This document shows, one piece after another, positions 33,528 through 40,744 of a stretch of DNA of 40,744 nt. Made by a program: the position numbers and the translations under genes. Source of the stretch: JBDTNQ01 sp039933635 (GTDB taxonomy: Bacteria > Acidobacteriota > Vicinamibacteria > Vicinamibacterales > SCN-69-37); assembly GCA_039933635.1 (NCBI GenBank), contig JBDTNQ010000024.1, positions 1 through 40,744 of the forward strand, read 5' to 3'. Each line of letters opens with the position of its first letter. Positions within the stretch are counted from its first letter, which is position 1. Below the pieces are notes generated by a model, which saw only the letters and a list, made by a program, of their open reading frames with translations, made no database searches and had not been told where the DNA came from.

Positions 33528-33549
33528 GTGGGGACGACGAACTCCGTTG

Positions 33550-33567
33550 TGTTACACGGATGTTACA
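33550..33567. promoter_or_regulatory. Tandem TGTTACA repeats upstream of the Popeye-like gene
   Basis: TGTTACA occurs at 33550-33556 and 33561-33567, an 11-base period or about one helical turn. Each copy is itself a short palindrome (TGT-N-ACA). They lie 23-40 bases before the ATG, where a regulator could contact the promoter. Regulator unknown. Confidence 0.4.
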
Positions 33568-33576
33568 TCGCCGTGG

Positions 33577-33600
33577 GGTCCGCTTCGCCAACCACGGACC
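33577..33600. terminator. Hairpin after the purine operon
   Basis: GGTCCG (33577-33582) and CGGACC (33595-33600) form a perfect six-pair stem with a 12-base loop, 9 bases after the adenine deaminase stop in the direction of transcription. No T tract is seen. It probably separates the purine operon from the Popeye-like gene. Confidence 0.45.
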
Positions 33601-33609
33601 TGGGCGAGT

Positions 33610-34692
33610 CTAGAACCGCTCAGTGAATGCCATCACCGTCCGATCGAGCGTGGTCGTCCAGGCCGCTTTTTGTTCGGCCGTCGCGAAGCTGCCCTCGAGA
33701 CTGTTGCGCGCAAGCACGTAGGCTTCGCGGGCGCCGAGCGAGGGTTTTGCGTCGAACACGCGCGCGAAGGTCTGGTTGACGTAGCCGCCAAAGTAGGCCG
33801 GGTCGTCGGAATTCACGCTGGCACGGATCCCGGCGGCCAGCATCGCATCGAGGTTGTGGTCCGCCAGGTCGCGCACGACGCACAGCCGGAGATTCGACAG
33901 CGGGCACACCGTGAGGGGCGTGCGATCGCGCACCAGCCGCTCCACGAGGGCTCCGTCTTCCATGCAGCGGACGCCGTGGTCGACACGCTCGACCTCGAGT
34001 ACGTCCAGCGCCTCCCAGATGTAGGCGGGAGGCCCCTCTTCGCCCGCGTGCGCCACGAGATGCAGGCCAAGCGCACGGCACCGGGCAAAGACGCGGGCGA
34101 ACTTCGACGGCGGATTGTCCCGTTCGCTGCTGTCGAGTCCGAAGCCAATGAGGCGCGGCCAGCCGCCGATGAACGGTTCAGCCTCAGCCAGCGCGGCAAA
34201 GGCGTCCTCTTCGCTGAGATGGCGCAGGAAACACATGATGTAGCCGACGCTGATGTCCAACGTGGCTTCCGCATGGGCCGCGGCCCGTTCGAGCCCTCGC
34301 ATCACGACCCTGAATGGCACGCCGCGCGCCGTGTGCGTCTGCGGATCGAAGAAGATCTCGGCGCGCACGACCTCTTCGGCAGCAGCGCGTGCCAGATACG
34401 CGGACGCCAGATCGAAGAAATCCGCTTCGGTCCGGAGCACGCTGGCGCTCGCGTAGTAGACGTCAAGGAAACTCTGAAGATTCGTGAACGCGCAGGCCTG
34501 CCGGAGGCTGTCAACGTCCGATAGCGCCAGGCGCACGTGGTTGCGCTTGGCGAGCGCGAATGTCATCTCCGGCTCGAGCGTGCCTTCGATGTGCACGTGC
34601 AATTCCGCCTTGGGCATCGCCCGCCACAGCTCCGGCACACGCTCGCGCGGCAGCAGGTTGAGTCGTGCGTTCATCGTCTCGTCAATGTGCAT
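33610..34692 (-). CDS. Adenine deaminase (adenosine deaminase superfamily)
   Basis: 360 residues. Zinc-enzyme motifs are all present: ELHVHIEGTLEPE, VAHAGEEGPPAYIWEALD, ERVDHGVR, CPLSNLRLCVV and VNSDDPAYFGGYVNQTF. The EGTLEPE and SDDPAYFGGY forms are those of adenine deaminases (fungal Aah1p and Pseudomonas type) rather than true adenosine deaminases. The product would be hypoxanthine, feeding the urate pathway encoded upstream. It is cytoplasmic and the last gene of the purine operon, 34 bases after the DUF3830 gene. The start at 34692 has GGGAGGG about 4 bases upstream; an in-frame ATG 18 bases later is the alternative. Confidence 0.9.
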   Translation of the reverse strand: MHIDETMNARLNLLPRERVPELWRAMPKAELHVHIEGTLEPEMTFALAKRNHVRLALSDVDSLRQACAFTNLQSFLDVYYASASVLRTEADFFDLASAYLARAAAEEVVRAEIFFDPQTHTARGVPFRVVMRGLERAAAHAEATLDISVGYIMCFLRHLSEEDAFAALAEAEPFIGGWPRLIGFGLDSSERDNPPSKFARVFARCRALGLHLVAHAGEEGPPAYIWEALDVLEVERVDHGVRCMEDGALVERLVRDRTPLTVCPLSNLRLCVVRDLADHNLDAMLAAGIRASVNSDDPAYFGGYVNQTFARVFDAKPSLGAREAYVLARNSLEGSFATAEQKAAWTTTLDRTVMAFTERF

Positions 34693-34726
34693 CAGCCCTC
34701 CCCGGTCAGTGAGCCCGGTGCCGCGC

Positions 34727-35140
34727 TTAGAGAAGGTCGATTTTCAACGTCTGCGCACCGTGCCAGAGGGCGCGTTCGCCAATCGACCGCAGATGCTCGG
34801 TCCCAGCCGTGATCGTCAGCACGTGATTGCCAGCCAGGGTGCCGGCTTTGCTGGCAAAGTGTGTCGCGCCGTAGGCAATCAGGATCTCCGTCTCGCTGAT
34901 CCCGCCTGGATACAGCAGCACCTGGCCCGGGCTCGGATACGACGTCGCGTTCTCCGGCGGCAGATCGAGGTGCATGTCACCCATGGGCACCCACACCGCC
35001 TCCCCACTCCAACGCACGTGCACAATCTGTGATGCGAACGGCAGCAGCGCGCGAAGGGCTGCGCACGTCTTCGGTGCCGCCCGCGTCTCGAACCGGGCCT
35101 CGAGCCGCACATCGCCGGCCATCAGGACTACATCCGCCAC
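34727..35140 (-). CDS. DUF3830 family protein
   Basis: 137 residues, soluble. Recognised as DUF3830, a cyclophilin-like beta-barrel family of unknown function: RFETRAAPKTCAALRALLPF at the N-terminus, then WSGEAVWVPMGD, SPGQVLLYPGGISETEILIA and the YGATHFASKAG block. Family members tend to occur beside amidohydrolases, racemases and amino-acid or purine degradation genes. Here its ATG lies 13 bases inside the end of allB, with a GGGAG ribosome site, so it is translated with the allantoinase. It may bind or convert a small ureide intermediate, but that is inference only. The fold call is from memory of the family, not from a search. Confidence 0.8.
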   Translation of the reverse strand: MADVVLMAGDVRLEARFETRAAPKTCAALRALLPFASQIVHVRWSGEAVWVPMGDMHLDLPPENATSYPSPGQVLLYPGGISETEILIAYGATHFASKAGTLAGNHVLTITAGTEHLRSIGERALWHGAQTLKIDLL

Positions 35141-36486
35141 GACACTCCCTTTCCCGGCTCGGGCCGGATCATCCGGCCGCGGCCGCCGGCCACCATGCGA
35201 CCATCCGCGAAAATCGTTTCACCACGACGGATCGTGCGCATCACGCGCCCCCTGAACGTCTTCCCGACGTACGGGCTCATTGGATGCCGTTGCAGCAACT
35301 GCTCGCGCGCGAGCGTCCAGGTCGTTTCGAAATCCACCAGCGCGAGATCCGCGTCGAAGCCCGGTGCGATCTTCCCCTTGCGCGGAATTCCAAACCGCCG
35401 AGCCGGCATCTCGGACAACAGCGACGCGAGGCGTTCGAGTGGCACCTTTCGCGCATGGGCGCCCTCCTCGAGCATGACACCAAGGGTGGACTGCACACCG
35501 CCAATCCCTCCCCAGGAGCGACGGAAGTCACCGGCGACTTTCATCGACGGGGGCGCGGGCGAGTGATCGGAGGCGACGATGTCGAGCCGCCCGTCGATGA
35601 GTGCGTCCCAGAGGGCGCGCTGTTGCGTCATCGACCGGAACGGCGGTGCGCACTTACCGACCACGTCGAGGCGCTCGAGATCGGCATCAACGAACGCTAA
35701 GTAGTGCGGGCACGTCTCAATCGACACATCGACGCCGCGCCTGCGCGCCTCGGCCGCCAACGCCACTCCCTGGCCGCTGCTCACGTGGACGATGTGCAGG
35801 GACGCACCGGTCTCGCCCGCCAGCTGCAGCGCGCGGTCGATCGCGGTAAGTTCCGCGCCAAGGGGCCTCGAGTCGAGAAACGCCCGGGCGCCGTTGCCGG
35901 ACGCATGCACCGCGGCATCACGGACCATCGATTCGTCCTCCGCATGCACGGCCACCGGGACGCCAAGACGCCGCGCCATCACCATCCCCGCTCGCAGCGT
36001 CTCATCGTCAGCTCGCGGAAACTCGGGCAGGCCGGAGTCGCACATGAACGCCTTGAACCCGATGACGCCGCGTTCGACCATGGCCGGCATGTCGTCGACG
36101 TGCCCTGGAACCAGCCCGCCCCAGAGACCGAAGTCAGCGAGGGAGACGGCCTCGAGCGCTGCGCGTTTCAGATCACAGTCGCGCCCTGTGAGCACGCATG
36201 GCGTGGAGTTCAGCGGCATGTCAACAAACGTCGTGCCGCCGCCGGCGGCGAGCGCATGGCTGCCGGAACGGCCGCCTTCCCAGTCGGCGCGCCCGGGTTC
36301 GTTGAAGTGCACGTGCACGTCCACGACGCCCGGCATGACGAGGAGGCCCCGCGCGTCAATCACCTCACCCGCGCCTGACAGGCCCGGCCCAACCTCGGCG
36401 ATCCGCTCGCCGTCGATGCGGACGTCGGCGGCGCGGACGCCGGCCGGGCCCACGACCATGCCGCCGCGAACGATGACGTCAGACAC
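35128..36486 (-). CDS. allB: Allantoinase
   Basis: 452 residues, the usual length. It is a cyclic amidohydrolase: metal site VDVHVHFNEPGRADWEG near residue 57, carboxylated Lys in VIGFKAFMCDSG, HAEDESM, LHIVHVSSG and the final Asp in IVASDHSPAP. The GHVDDMPAM and CDSGLPEFP segments match allantoinases better than dihydroorotases or hydantoinases. It opens the allantoin ring to allantoate in the cytoplasm. The start is GTG 36486, overlapping the allC stop by 8 bases (GTGTCTGA), with GGAGG 5 bases upstream. Residues of the open frame further upstream look non-coding. Confidence 0.94.
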   Translation of the reverse strand: MSDVIVRGGMVVGPAGVRAADVRIDGERIAEVGPGLSGAGEVIDARGLLVMPGVVDVHVHFNEPGRADWEGGRSGSHALAAGGGTTFVDMPLNSTPCVLTGRDCDLKRAALEAVSLADFGLWGGLVPGHVDDMPAMVERGVIGFKAFMCDSGLPEFPRADDETLRAGMVMARRLGVPVAVHAEDESMVRDAAVHASGNGARAFLDSRPLGAELTAIDRALQLAGETGASLHIVHVSSGQGVALAAEARRRGVDVSIETCPHYLAFVDADLERLDVVGKCAPPFRSMTQQRALWDALIDGRLDIVASDHSPAPPSMKVAGDFRRSWGGIGGVQSTLGVMLEEGAHARKVPLERLASLLSEMPARRFGIPRKGKIAPGFDADLALVDFETTWTLAREQLLQRHPMSPYVGKTFRGRVMRTIRRGETIFADGRMVAGGRGRMIRPEPGKGVSWRM

Positions 36487-37708
36487 GCAGGCCTCCGGCG
36501 ATGGCCAGCACGCACTCGCGGCCGACCGCAATCGCGGCGCCGACGTCCTCGACGCGAACCGTCTCATCGGGATGGTGACTGATGCCGCCAGGGCTACGTA
36601 CGAAGAGCATGCCTACGGGCATACGCGACGCCAGCACCATGGCGTCGTGTCCGGCGCCGCTCGTCATGCGCTCGTACGGGATGGCGGCCTTCTCGACGGC
36701 CTCCACCAGCGCCGCGGTCATCGACGCGTCCATGGTGACCGCCGACTGATCCAGCTGTTCGATCCAGGCCACGGTGAGGCCGCGACGTGTCGCGATGCGA
36801 TCCGCGGCCTCCCGAAGCCGGACGATCAACGCCCGTCGAGTCGCATCGATCGCATGACGCACGTCGACCGACGCGTGGCAGACGCCTGGGATCACATTGA
36901 CCGCACCCGGCTCCACGCTGATCCGTCCAACAGTCGCGACCGCACCAGGCGTCTGGCTGGTCAACTGTTCCACGGCAGACATCCAATCAGCGGCACCGGC
37001 ACCGGCGTCATGTCTCAAGTGCATGGGCGTCGTGCCGGCGTGTCGCGCGAGGCCGCGGAACGTGATGTCCGCGCGGGTCTGGCCCACGATGTGTTCGACG
37101 ACGCCCAGCGGCCGGTCGAGGTGCTCGAGGACGGGGCCCTGTTCGATATGACATTCGAGATAGCCAATCGCGTCGGCGGCGGCGATCGCGTCTCCGCGGT
37201 CGCGTGGATGCGCACCGAACGCTTTCAGCGCGTCGCGCAGCGTGACACCGGCGTCGTCCGTCCGGCGAAGGAGTTCCTCATCGCAGGTCCCGATGAGCGC
37301 GCGGCTCCCGATGAACGGGGTGCCGAAGCGCACGCCTTCCTCATCGGAAAATCCGAGGACCTCGATATGCGCCGGGAGGGGCAAGTCGCCGAGGGACTCG
37401 ACCACGGCTAGCGCCCAGATCACGCCGAGGATGCCGTCAAAGGCGCCCGCGTCAAGGACCGTATCGAGGTGAGACCCAAGGTAGAGCGTGCGCGCGGGCG
37501 TCACGGCCGCCGCGCGGACACCTCTGAGATTGCCGGCCGCGTCCACCGTTGCCGACAGGCCAAGACGCGTCATCCAGGCCATCAGATCCCGGTGCACCAG
37601 GCGCATGGGGTCGGTCAGGCATCGTCTCGTGATCGTGCCCGGCACTTCGGTGTGCGCCGCGAGGCGGCGGCACCAGTCGATGACGAGTCTCGCCTCGGAA
37701 TCGAACAC
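36479..37708 (-). CDS. allC: Allantoate amidohydrolase (M20 family)
   Basis: 409 residues. M20 hydantoinase/carbamoylase subfamily with the metal ligands in GSHLDTVLDAGAFDGILGV, FSDEEGVRFG, ECHIEQGPVLE and ISHHPDETV, and the dimerisation-domain motif MTSGAGHDAM. It should hydrolyse allantoate to ureidoglycine, ammonia and CO2 with divalent metals. A ureidoglycolate hydrolase or N-carbamoyl amino acid hydrolase has the same signature, so the step is assigned mainly from the position between uraH and allB. The start is GTG sharing one base with the uraH stop (TAGTG). Confidence 0.9.
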   Translation of the reverse strand: MFDSEARLVIDWCRRLAAHTEVPGTITRRCLTDPMRLVHRDLMAWMTRLGLSATVDAAGNLRGVRAAAVTPARTLYLGSHLDTVLDAGAFDGILGVIWALAVVESLGDLPLPAHIEVLGFSDEEGVRFGTPFIGSRALIGTCDEELLRRTDDAGVTLRDALKAFGAHPRDRGDAIAAADAIGYLECHIEQGPVLEHLDRPLGVVEHIVGQTRADITFRGLARHAGTTPMHLRHDAGAGAADWMSAVEQLTSQTPGAVATVGRISVEPGAVNVIPGVCHASVDVRHAIDATRRALIVRLREAADRIATRRGLTVAWIEQLDQSAVTMDASMTAALVEAVEKAAIPYERMTSGAGHDAMVLASRMPVGMLFVRSPGGISHHPDETVRVEDVGAAIAVGRECVLAIAGGLRV

Positions 37709-38061
37709 TATGAGCCCCGATAGGTGCTGTACCCGTAGGGGGACACGAGCAACGGCACGTGATAGCGTCCGGCCGCGTCCGCGACGCCGACGCGAATCAC
37801 CACGTCGTCGAGAAACGCCGGTGAGGCCAGCGCTTCGCCGCGGCCACGCCAGTAGTCGCCGACGAAGAACGTCAACTCGTATTGGCCGACGGGAATGGCG
37901 TCGGCGCTCAGCAGCGGCTCGGTCGTGCGTCCGTCGCTGTTCGTCGTCGTGCTTGTCAGCAGCCGCCGCTCGCCACGTTCCAGCGCGTGCAGTGTCACGA
38001 GGACTCCGGCGGCTGGTGCGCCTCGAGCGATATCCAGGATGTGAGTGCTGATGTGCGCCAT
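37708..38061 (-). CDS. uraH: 5-hydroxyisourate hydrolase (transthyretin-like)
   Basis: 117 residues. The signature ends are both present: ISTHILDIARGAPAAGV at the start and YHVPLLVSPYGYSTYRGS at the C-terminus, which carry the catalytic His, Arg and the terminal YRGS. It hydrolyses 5-hydroxyisourate, the product of uricase, to OHCU. Cytoplasmic tetramer in the family. No periplasmic signal is seen. The start ATG fits the family N-terminus exactly; the frame is open upstream but non-homologous. It lies 20 bases after uricase and abuts allC. Confidence 0.96.
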   Translation of the reverse strand: MAHISTHILDIARGAPAAGVLVTLHALERGERRLLTSTTTNSDGRTTEPLLSADAIPVGQYELTFFVGDYWRGRGEALASPAFLDDVVIRVGVADAAGRYHVPLLVSPYGYSTYRGS

Positions 38062-38081
38062 CGCGGGCTCTGGTGCAGACT

Positions 38082-38933
38082 TCAGGCGTCGCGCGTCAGG
38101 CGCAGGCCGAGACATCCGAACGGCGGTCGCGCGTCGGTGTAGACGCCGACGCCGCCGCGTTCGGCAATCGTATCCCACGTGCGATTGTTCGCTTCAAGGT
38201 CGACCGCGGCGATCGTGGGGATTTCGGCGAGCATGCGCGTGCCGATCTGATAGATGACCTGCTGGATGCTGCCGGATTCGAACGTCTGGAACAGGTCGAA
38301 GACAATCTCGCGCACCTTCATCGTCGTGCGTCCGTCGCTGAACGCGTCCGCCACCGTCCCGTACTGCCATTCGAGGTCGAGCCACATGTGCAGGGGGCGA
38401 TCGTGCAGGTCCGGCAGCGTCGTGTACTCGTCGCGCACGAACCCCTGGAACGCTGACCCGCCCAGGCGGAGGGCCTTGAAGCCGCGCAGACCCGACACGG
38501 TCGAGACGATCCCCGGCCGCTGGATTTCGAGCTTCGCGGTGGCGCGTTCAGGTCCTGTCGGCGTGAAGCCCACGCTCTCGCCGAGCCGGGCGTAGGGAAT
38601 TTCCTCCGCCGAAATCTGGAGTCCTTCGACCTGTGTGTATTTCGCGATGAACGTCTCACCGAGGAACCGGCAGAGGCCCTCGAGATCCGAGCCCTCGAAG
38701 TTCATCGTCTCCTGCTGGATGAAATTCTTCATCGAGTCGGTCGCGATGAGCCCCGTGTTGTCGCCGGACGTGTAGGTCGGCCAGAAGGCGTCGCCATACA
38801 GCAGCAACGTCACGCTGGCGCCAAACACCGGACTCTGTCCAGGTTTCGTTCGGCCGTCACGGTTCAGCCGATAGACGATGACGTCCCCTTTGCCGTAGTA
38901 ATGTCGCTGCACGCCGGTCGAAAAGTGATGCAC
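38082..38933 (-). CDS. Urate oxidase (uricase)
   Basis: 283 residues of the cofactor-free uricase family. The catalytic Lys fits YYGKGDVIVYRL and the Thr-Asp pair is in LIATDSMKNFI. The C-terminal half has RDEYTTLPDLHDRPLHMWLD and EANNRTWDTIAE, the form seen in Bacillus PucL uricases. It oxidises urate to 5-hydroxyisourate with O2, making H2O2. The start is GTG 38933, chosen because GAGGA lies 8 bases upstream and overlaps the uraD stop region; the gap to uraD is only 11 bases. No peroxidase or catalase gene is nearby. A stand-alone uricase, not a PucL-type fusion with OHCU decarboxylase. Confidence 0.95.
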   Translation of the reverse strand: MHHFSTGVQRHYYGKGDVIVYRLNRDGRTKPGQSPVFGASVTLLLYGDAFWPTYTSGDNTGLIATDSMKNFIQQETMNFEGSDLEGLCRFLGETFIAKYTQVEGLQISAEEIPYARLGESVGFTPTGPERATAKLEIQRPGIVSTVSGLRGFKALRLGGSAFQGFVRDEYTTLPDLHDRPLHMWLDLEWQYGTVADAFSDGRTTMKVREIVFDLFQTFESGSIQQVIYQIGTRMLAEIPTIAAVDLEANNRTWDTIAERGGVGVYTDARPPFGCLGLRLTRDA

Positions 38934-38944
38934 GGGTTCGGTCC

Positions 38945-39442
38945 TCAATCGGAAGGCAGTTGCTGCTCGAGTCGAACGCGCGCGATACGCGCGACCTGGA
39001 GCAGGGCCTCGGCCCACTCGACGTCCGGGGTCGAGTGCACGCGGCGCGAGAGCGACTCGAGGACCTGCTCGGCCGTTGCGCCTTTGACGGCGAGCAGAAA
39101 CGGAAACCCGAACTGCTCGCGATACACGGCGTTCAAGTGCCGCAGACGGTCGAGGTCGTGCGGCGGGAGCCGGTCAAACCCCGCACTGGCCTGTTCGCCT
39201 GTTGACGCCTCGCTCATCGCCAGCCGGCTTCCAAGATCCGGGTGCGCCTGCAGCAACGCCAGCTGCTCCTCGCGTGAGGCCGCGGCCATCGCGGCGACCA
39301 TGGCCGCGTGCAGGTCGCTCACCGTGCGAAATGGCCGGCGAGCCCACGCGCGTTCCGCCACCCAAGGCGAATGCTCGAACGCCGACCCAATCGCGTCGAC
39401 AAAGGCCGGCTGCTCGAGGCGATTGAGGTCACGCAGCATCAT
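38945..39442 (-). CDS. uraD: OHCU decarboxylase
   Basis: 165 residues. The family motifs are RDLNRLEQPAFVDAIGSAFE, the catalytic His in QAHPDLGSR and the Glu in STGEQASAGFDRL. It decarboxylates 2-oxo-4-hydroxy-4-carboxy-5-ureidoimidazoline to S-allantoin, completing the uricase branch. Its start lies 14 bases inside the end of guaD; two ATGs are adjacent (39442 and 39439) and the first is used here. All three urate-to-allantoin genes (uraD, uricase, uraH) are consecutive. Confidence 0.94.
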   Translation of the reverse strand: MMLRDLNRLEQPAFVDAIGSAFEHSPWVAERAWARRPFRTVSDLHAAMVAAMAAASREEQLALLQAHPDLGSRLAMSEASTGEQASAGFDRLPPHDLDRLRHLNAVYREQFGFPFLLAVKGATAEQVLESLSRRVHSTPDVEWAEALLQVARIARVRLEQQLPSD

Positions 39443-40742
39443 GGCGCACCGGCCGCTGGTAGACGATGTCGTTCGCGACGCGCACCTCACGCACGGACTC
39501 CTGACCGGCAAGCGTGAAGAGCGCCGCCAACTGATGCGTCAGATCGTCCGACTCGTCCAGCACCTGCGCGAGCACGCCGCCGGCGGGCGGCGCGAGGCAG
39601 ACGAAATCCGCGGCCTTCCCCACCTCGAAGTTTCCGATCTCGTCGGCCAACCCAAGCGCCTCGGCGCCCGCCAGCGTCGAGAGATAGAGCAGGTCCGCGG
39701 GCGAGAGCACCGTTGGATCGTCCGCCACGCGTTGCATCAGATACGCCTGCAGCGCTTCCTTCATCATGCCAAAGCCGGTCCCACCCCCGACATCGGTGCC
39801 GAGCGCCACGTGCACTCCCGCCAGGCGGTGTCGCCGGAACGGAAAGATGCCGCTGCCGAGCGCGCCGTTACTGGAAGGACAGTGGGACACTGACGTGCCG
39901 CTCGCGGCCAGCCGTTCGAGTTCCGACGCTGTGACGTGAACGTCGTGCGCCATGATCGAACGCCTCCCGGTCAGACCGTAGCGCTCGTACACGTGCAGAT
40001 AGTCTGACGACCACGGAAACAGGCGCGCCACCTCGTCGATCTCCGCCCGCTGCTCGTTGAGATGGGTCTGGAATCGCACCGTCGGATATTCGCTGAGGAG
40101 CGCCTGGCACACCTCGAGCATCGCCTCGCTGGTGGACAGGGCGAAGCGCGGCGTCACCGAATACAACAGCCGCCTTCGCTCGTGAAAGCGCCGAATGAGA
40201 TCGGTGCAGTCGCGCAGCGCCACCTGCGGGGACGTGTGCAGGTCATCGCGGAGGCGCCGATCGGAGACGACGAGACCCGCGGCGACGCGAATGCCGGCGC
40301 GGTCGGCGGCTTCGAACAACGACGCGACGGCCGGGGCGAAGTGCGCGCCGAACACCGAGGCCGTGGTCGTGCCGTGCGACGCGAGCGCGTCGACGAATCG
40401 TGCGGCCACGGCTGCCGCGTGCGCCACGTCTGCCATCCGCGCCTCTTCGGGAAGGGCGGCGTGTTCCAGCCACTCGAGCAACGACCAGCCGAGGCGTCCG
40501 AGGACGGGCATCTGGGGCAGGTGGACGTGCGTGTCGACGAACCCCGGCAGAACCCAGTCACCGCGCCAGTCTGTGACCGGGGCGTGTGGTGCCACGTCGC
40601 GAATCGCGCTGTACACCCCACGCGCGGCGATGCGGCCATCCTCGATCAACAATCCACCGTCTTCGACAATCGACAGGTGAGCCGGGTTCGACGTCGAGTC
40701 GCCGCTCCTCGAGGTATCCGCGATCGTCGCGCGGATCAGCAC
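39429..40742 (-). CDS. guaD: Guanine deaminase (start at window edge)
   Basis: 437 residues if it starts at the GTG two bases from the right edge; the true start may be a few codons outside. Amidohydrolase motifs are PGFVDTHVHLPQMPVLG, QTHLNEQRAEIDEV, IMAHDVHV, SHCPSSNGALGSG and LGTDVGGGTGFGM. The PQ after HVHL and the CPSSN block are typical of guanine deaminases. It converts guanine to xanthine in the cytoplasm with zinc. First visible gene of the purine operon, overlapping uraD by 14 bases; the operon promoter is outside the window. Confidence 0.92.
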   Translation of the reverse strand: MLIRATIADTSRSGDSTSNPAHLSIVEDGGLLIEDGRIAARGVYSAIRDVAPHAPVTDWRGDWVLPGFVDTHVHLPQMPVLGRLGWSLLEWLEHAALPEEARMADVAHAAAVAARFVDALASHGTTTASVFGAHFAPAVASLFEAADRAGIRVAAGLVVSDRRLRDDLHTSPQVALRDCTDLIRRFHERRRLLYSVTPRFALSTSEAMLEVCQALLSEYPTVRFQTHLNEQRAEIDEVARLFPWSSDYLHVYERYGLTGRRSIMAHDVHVTASELERLAASGTSVSHCPSSNGALGSGIFPFRRHRLAGVHVALGTDVGGGTGFGMMKEALQAYLMQRVADDPTVLSPADLLYLSTLAGAEALGLADEIGNFEVGKAADFVCLAPPAGGVLAQVLDESDDLTHQLAALFTLAGQESVREVRVANDIVYQRPVRHDAA

Positions 40743-40744
40743 GG

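Noticed and set aside
35792..37411. 539-codon plus-strand open frame across allB and allC
   Set aside because: No family signature, and it lies opposite two clear enzymes with all catalytic motifs.
1..40744. tRNA, rRNA, CRISPR arrays, insertion sequences, integrase genes or phage modules
   Set aside because: None seen: no regularly spaced repeats, no transposase-like products, and intergenic gaps are all about 210 bases or shorter.

Overview
This is a GC-rich (about two-thirds G+C by eye), gene-dense bacterial chromosome segment with 31 protein-coding genes, no RNA genes, no CRISPR array, no insertion sequence, and no gene-free stretch longer than about 210 bases. The likely source is an Acidobacteriota, probably of the class Vicinamibacteria. 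Three things suggest this: a PadR regulator translationally coupled to an ADOP-type ('acidobacterial duplicated orphan permease') protein, Gly/Ala/Pro-rich inserts in exported enzymes, and the general mix of gene families. The taxonomic call is inference from gene content, not a database match.

Layout. 1-4.3 kb: end of a SAM methyltransferase, a GtrB/DPM-like glycosyltransferase and a large exported PIG-L deacetylase-like protein. 4.5-7.5 kb: padR plus ADOP permease, with a palindromic operator candidate. 7.6-9.4 kb: Tat-exported metallo-beta-lactamase-fold hydrolase and an unknown membrane protein. 9.4-13.8 kb: two divergent, exported GH3 glycosidases sharing a LacI-type operator candidate. 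13.9-18.4 kb: a small membrane protein, then an L-lactate permease divergent from two overlapping FMN alpha-hydroxy-acid oxidase family genes; the first has lost its catalytic residues and the second carries a Tat signal. 18.4-19.5 kb: a CxxC thioredoxin-fold protein convergent with an APS/PAPS reductase. 19.7-27.9 kb: alpha-2-macroglobulin and penicillin-binding protein 1C in one operon. 27.9-32.8 kb: exported aldose-epimerase-like protein with a long Gly/Pro insert, a BPL_N/GATase-like lipoprotein, a DinB protein, an O-methyltransferase and a sterol-desaturase-family hydroxylase. 32.9-40.7 kb: a Popeye-like cyclic-nucleotide-binding membrane protein, then a tightly packed minus-strand purine catabolism operon.

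The purine operon reads guaD - uraD - uricase - uraH - allC - allB - DUF3830 - adenine deaminase. It covers deamination of guanine and adenine, urate oxidation through OHCU to allantoin, and hydrolysis to allantoate and beyond. Xanthine dehydrogenase and transport are not in the window. The DUF3830 gene has no known role and overlaps allB, so it is the best candidate for an undescribed pathway component.

Regulatory signals: several genes have an extended -10 (TGN-TANNNT). Six have a TANNNT hexamer only 6-9 bases before the start codon and no Shine-Dalgarno sequence, suggesting leaderless mRNAs. Two intergenic hairpins share flanks and loop and differ by a compensatory base pair, so they look like copies of one dispersed structured repeat.
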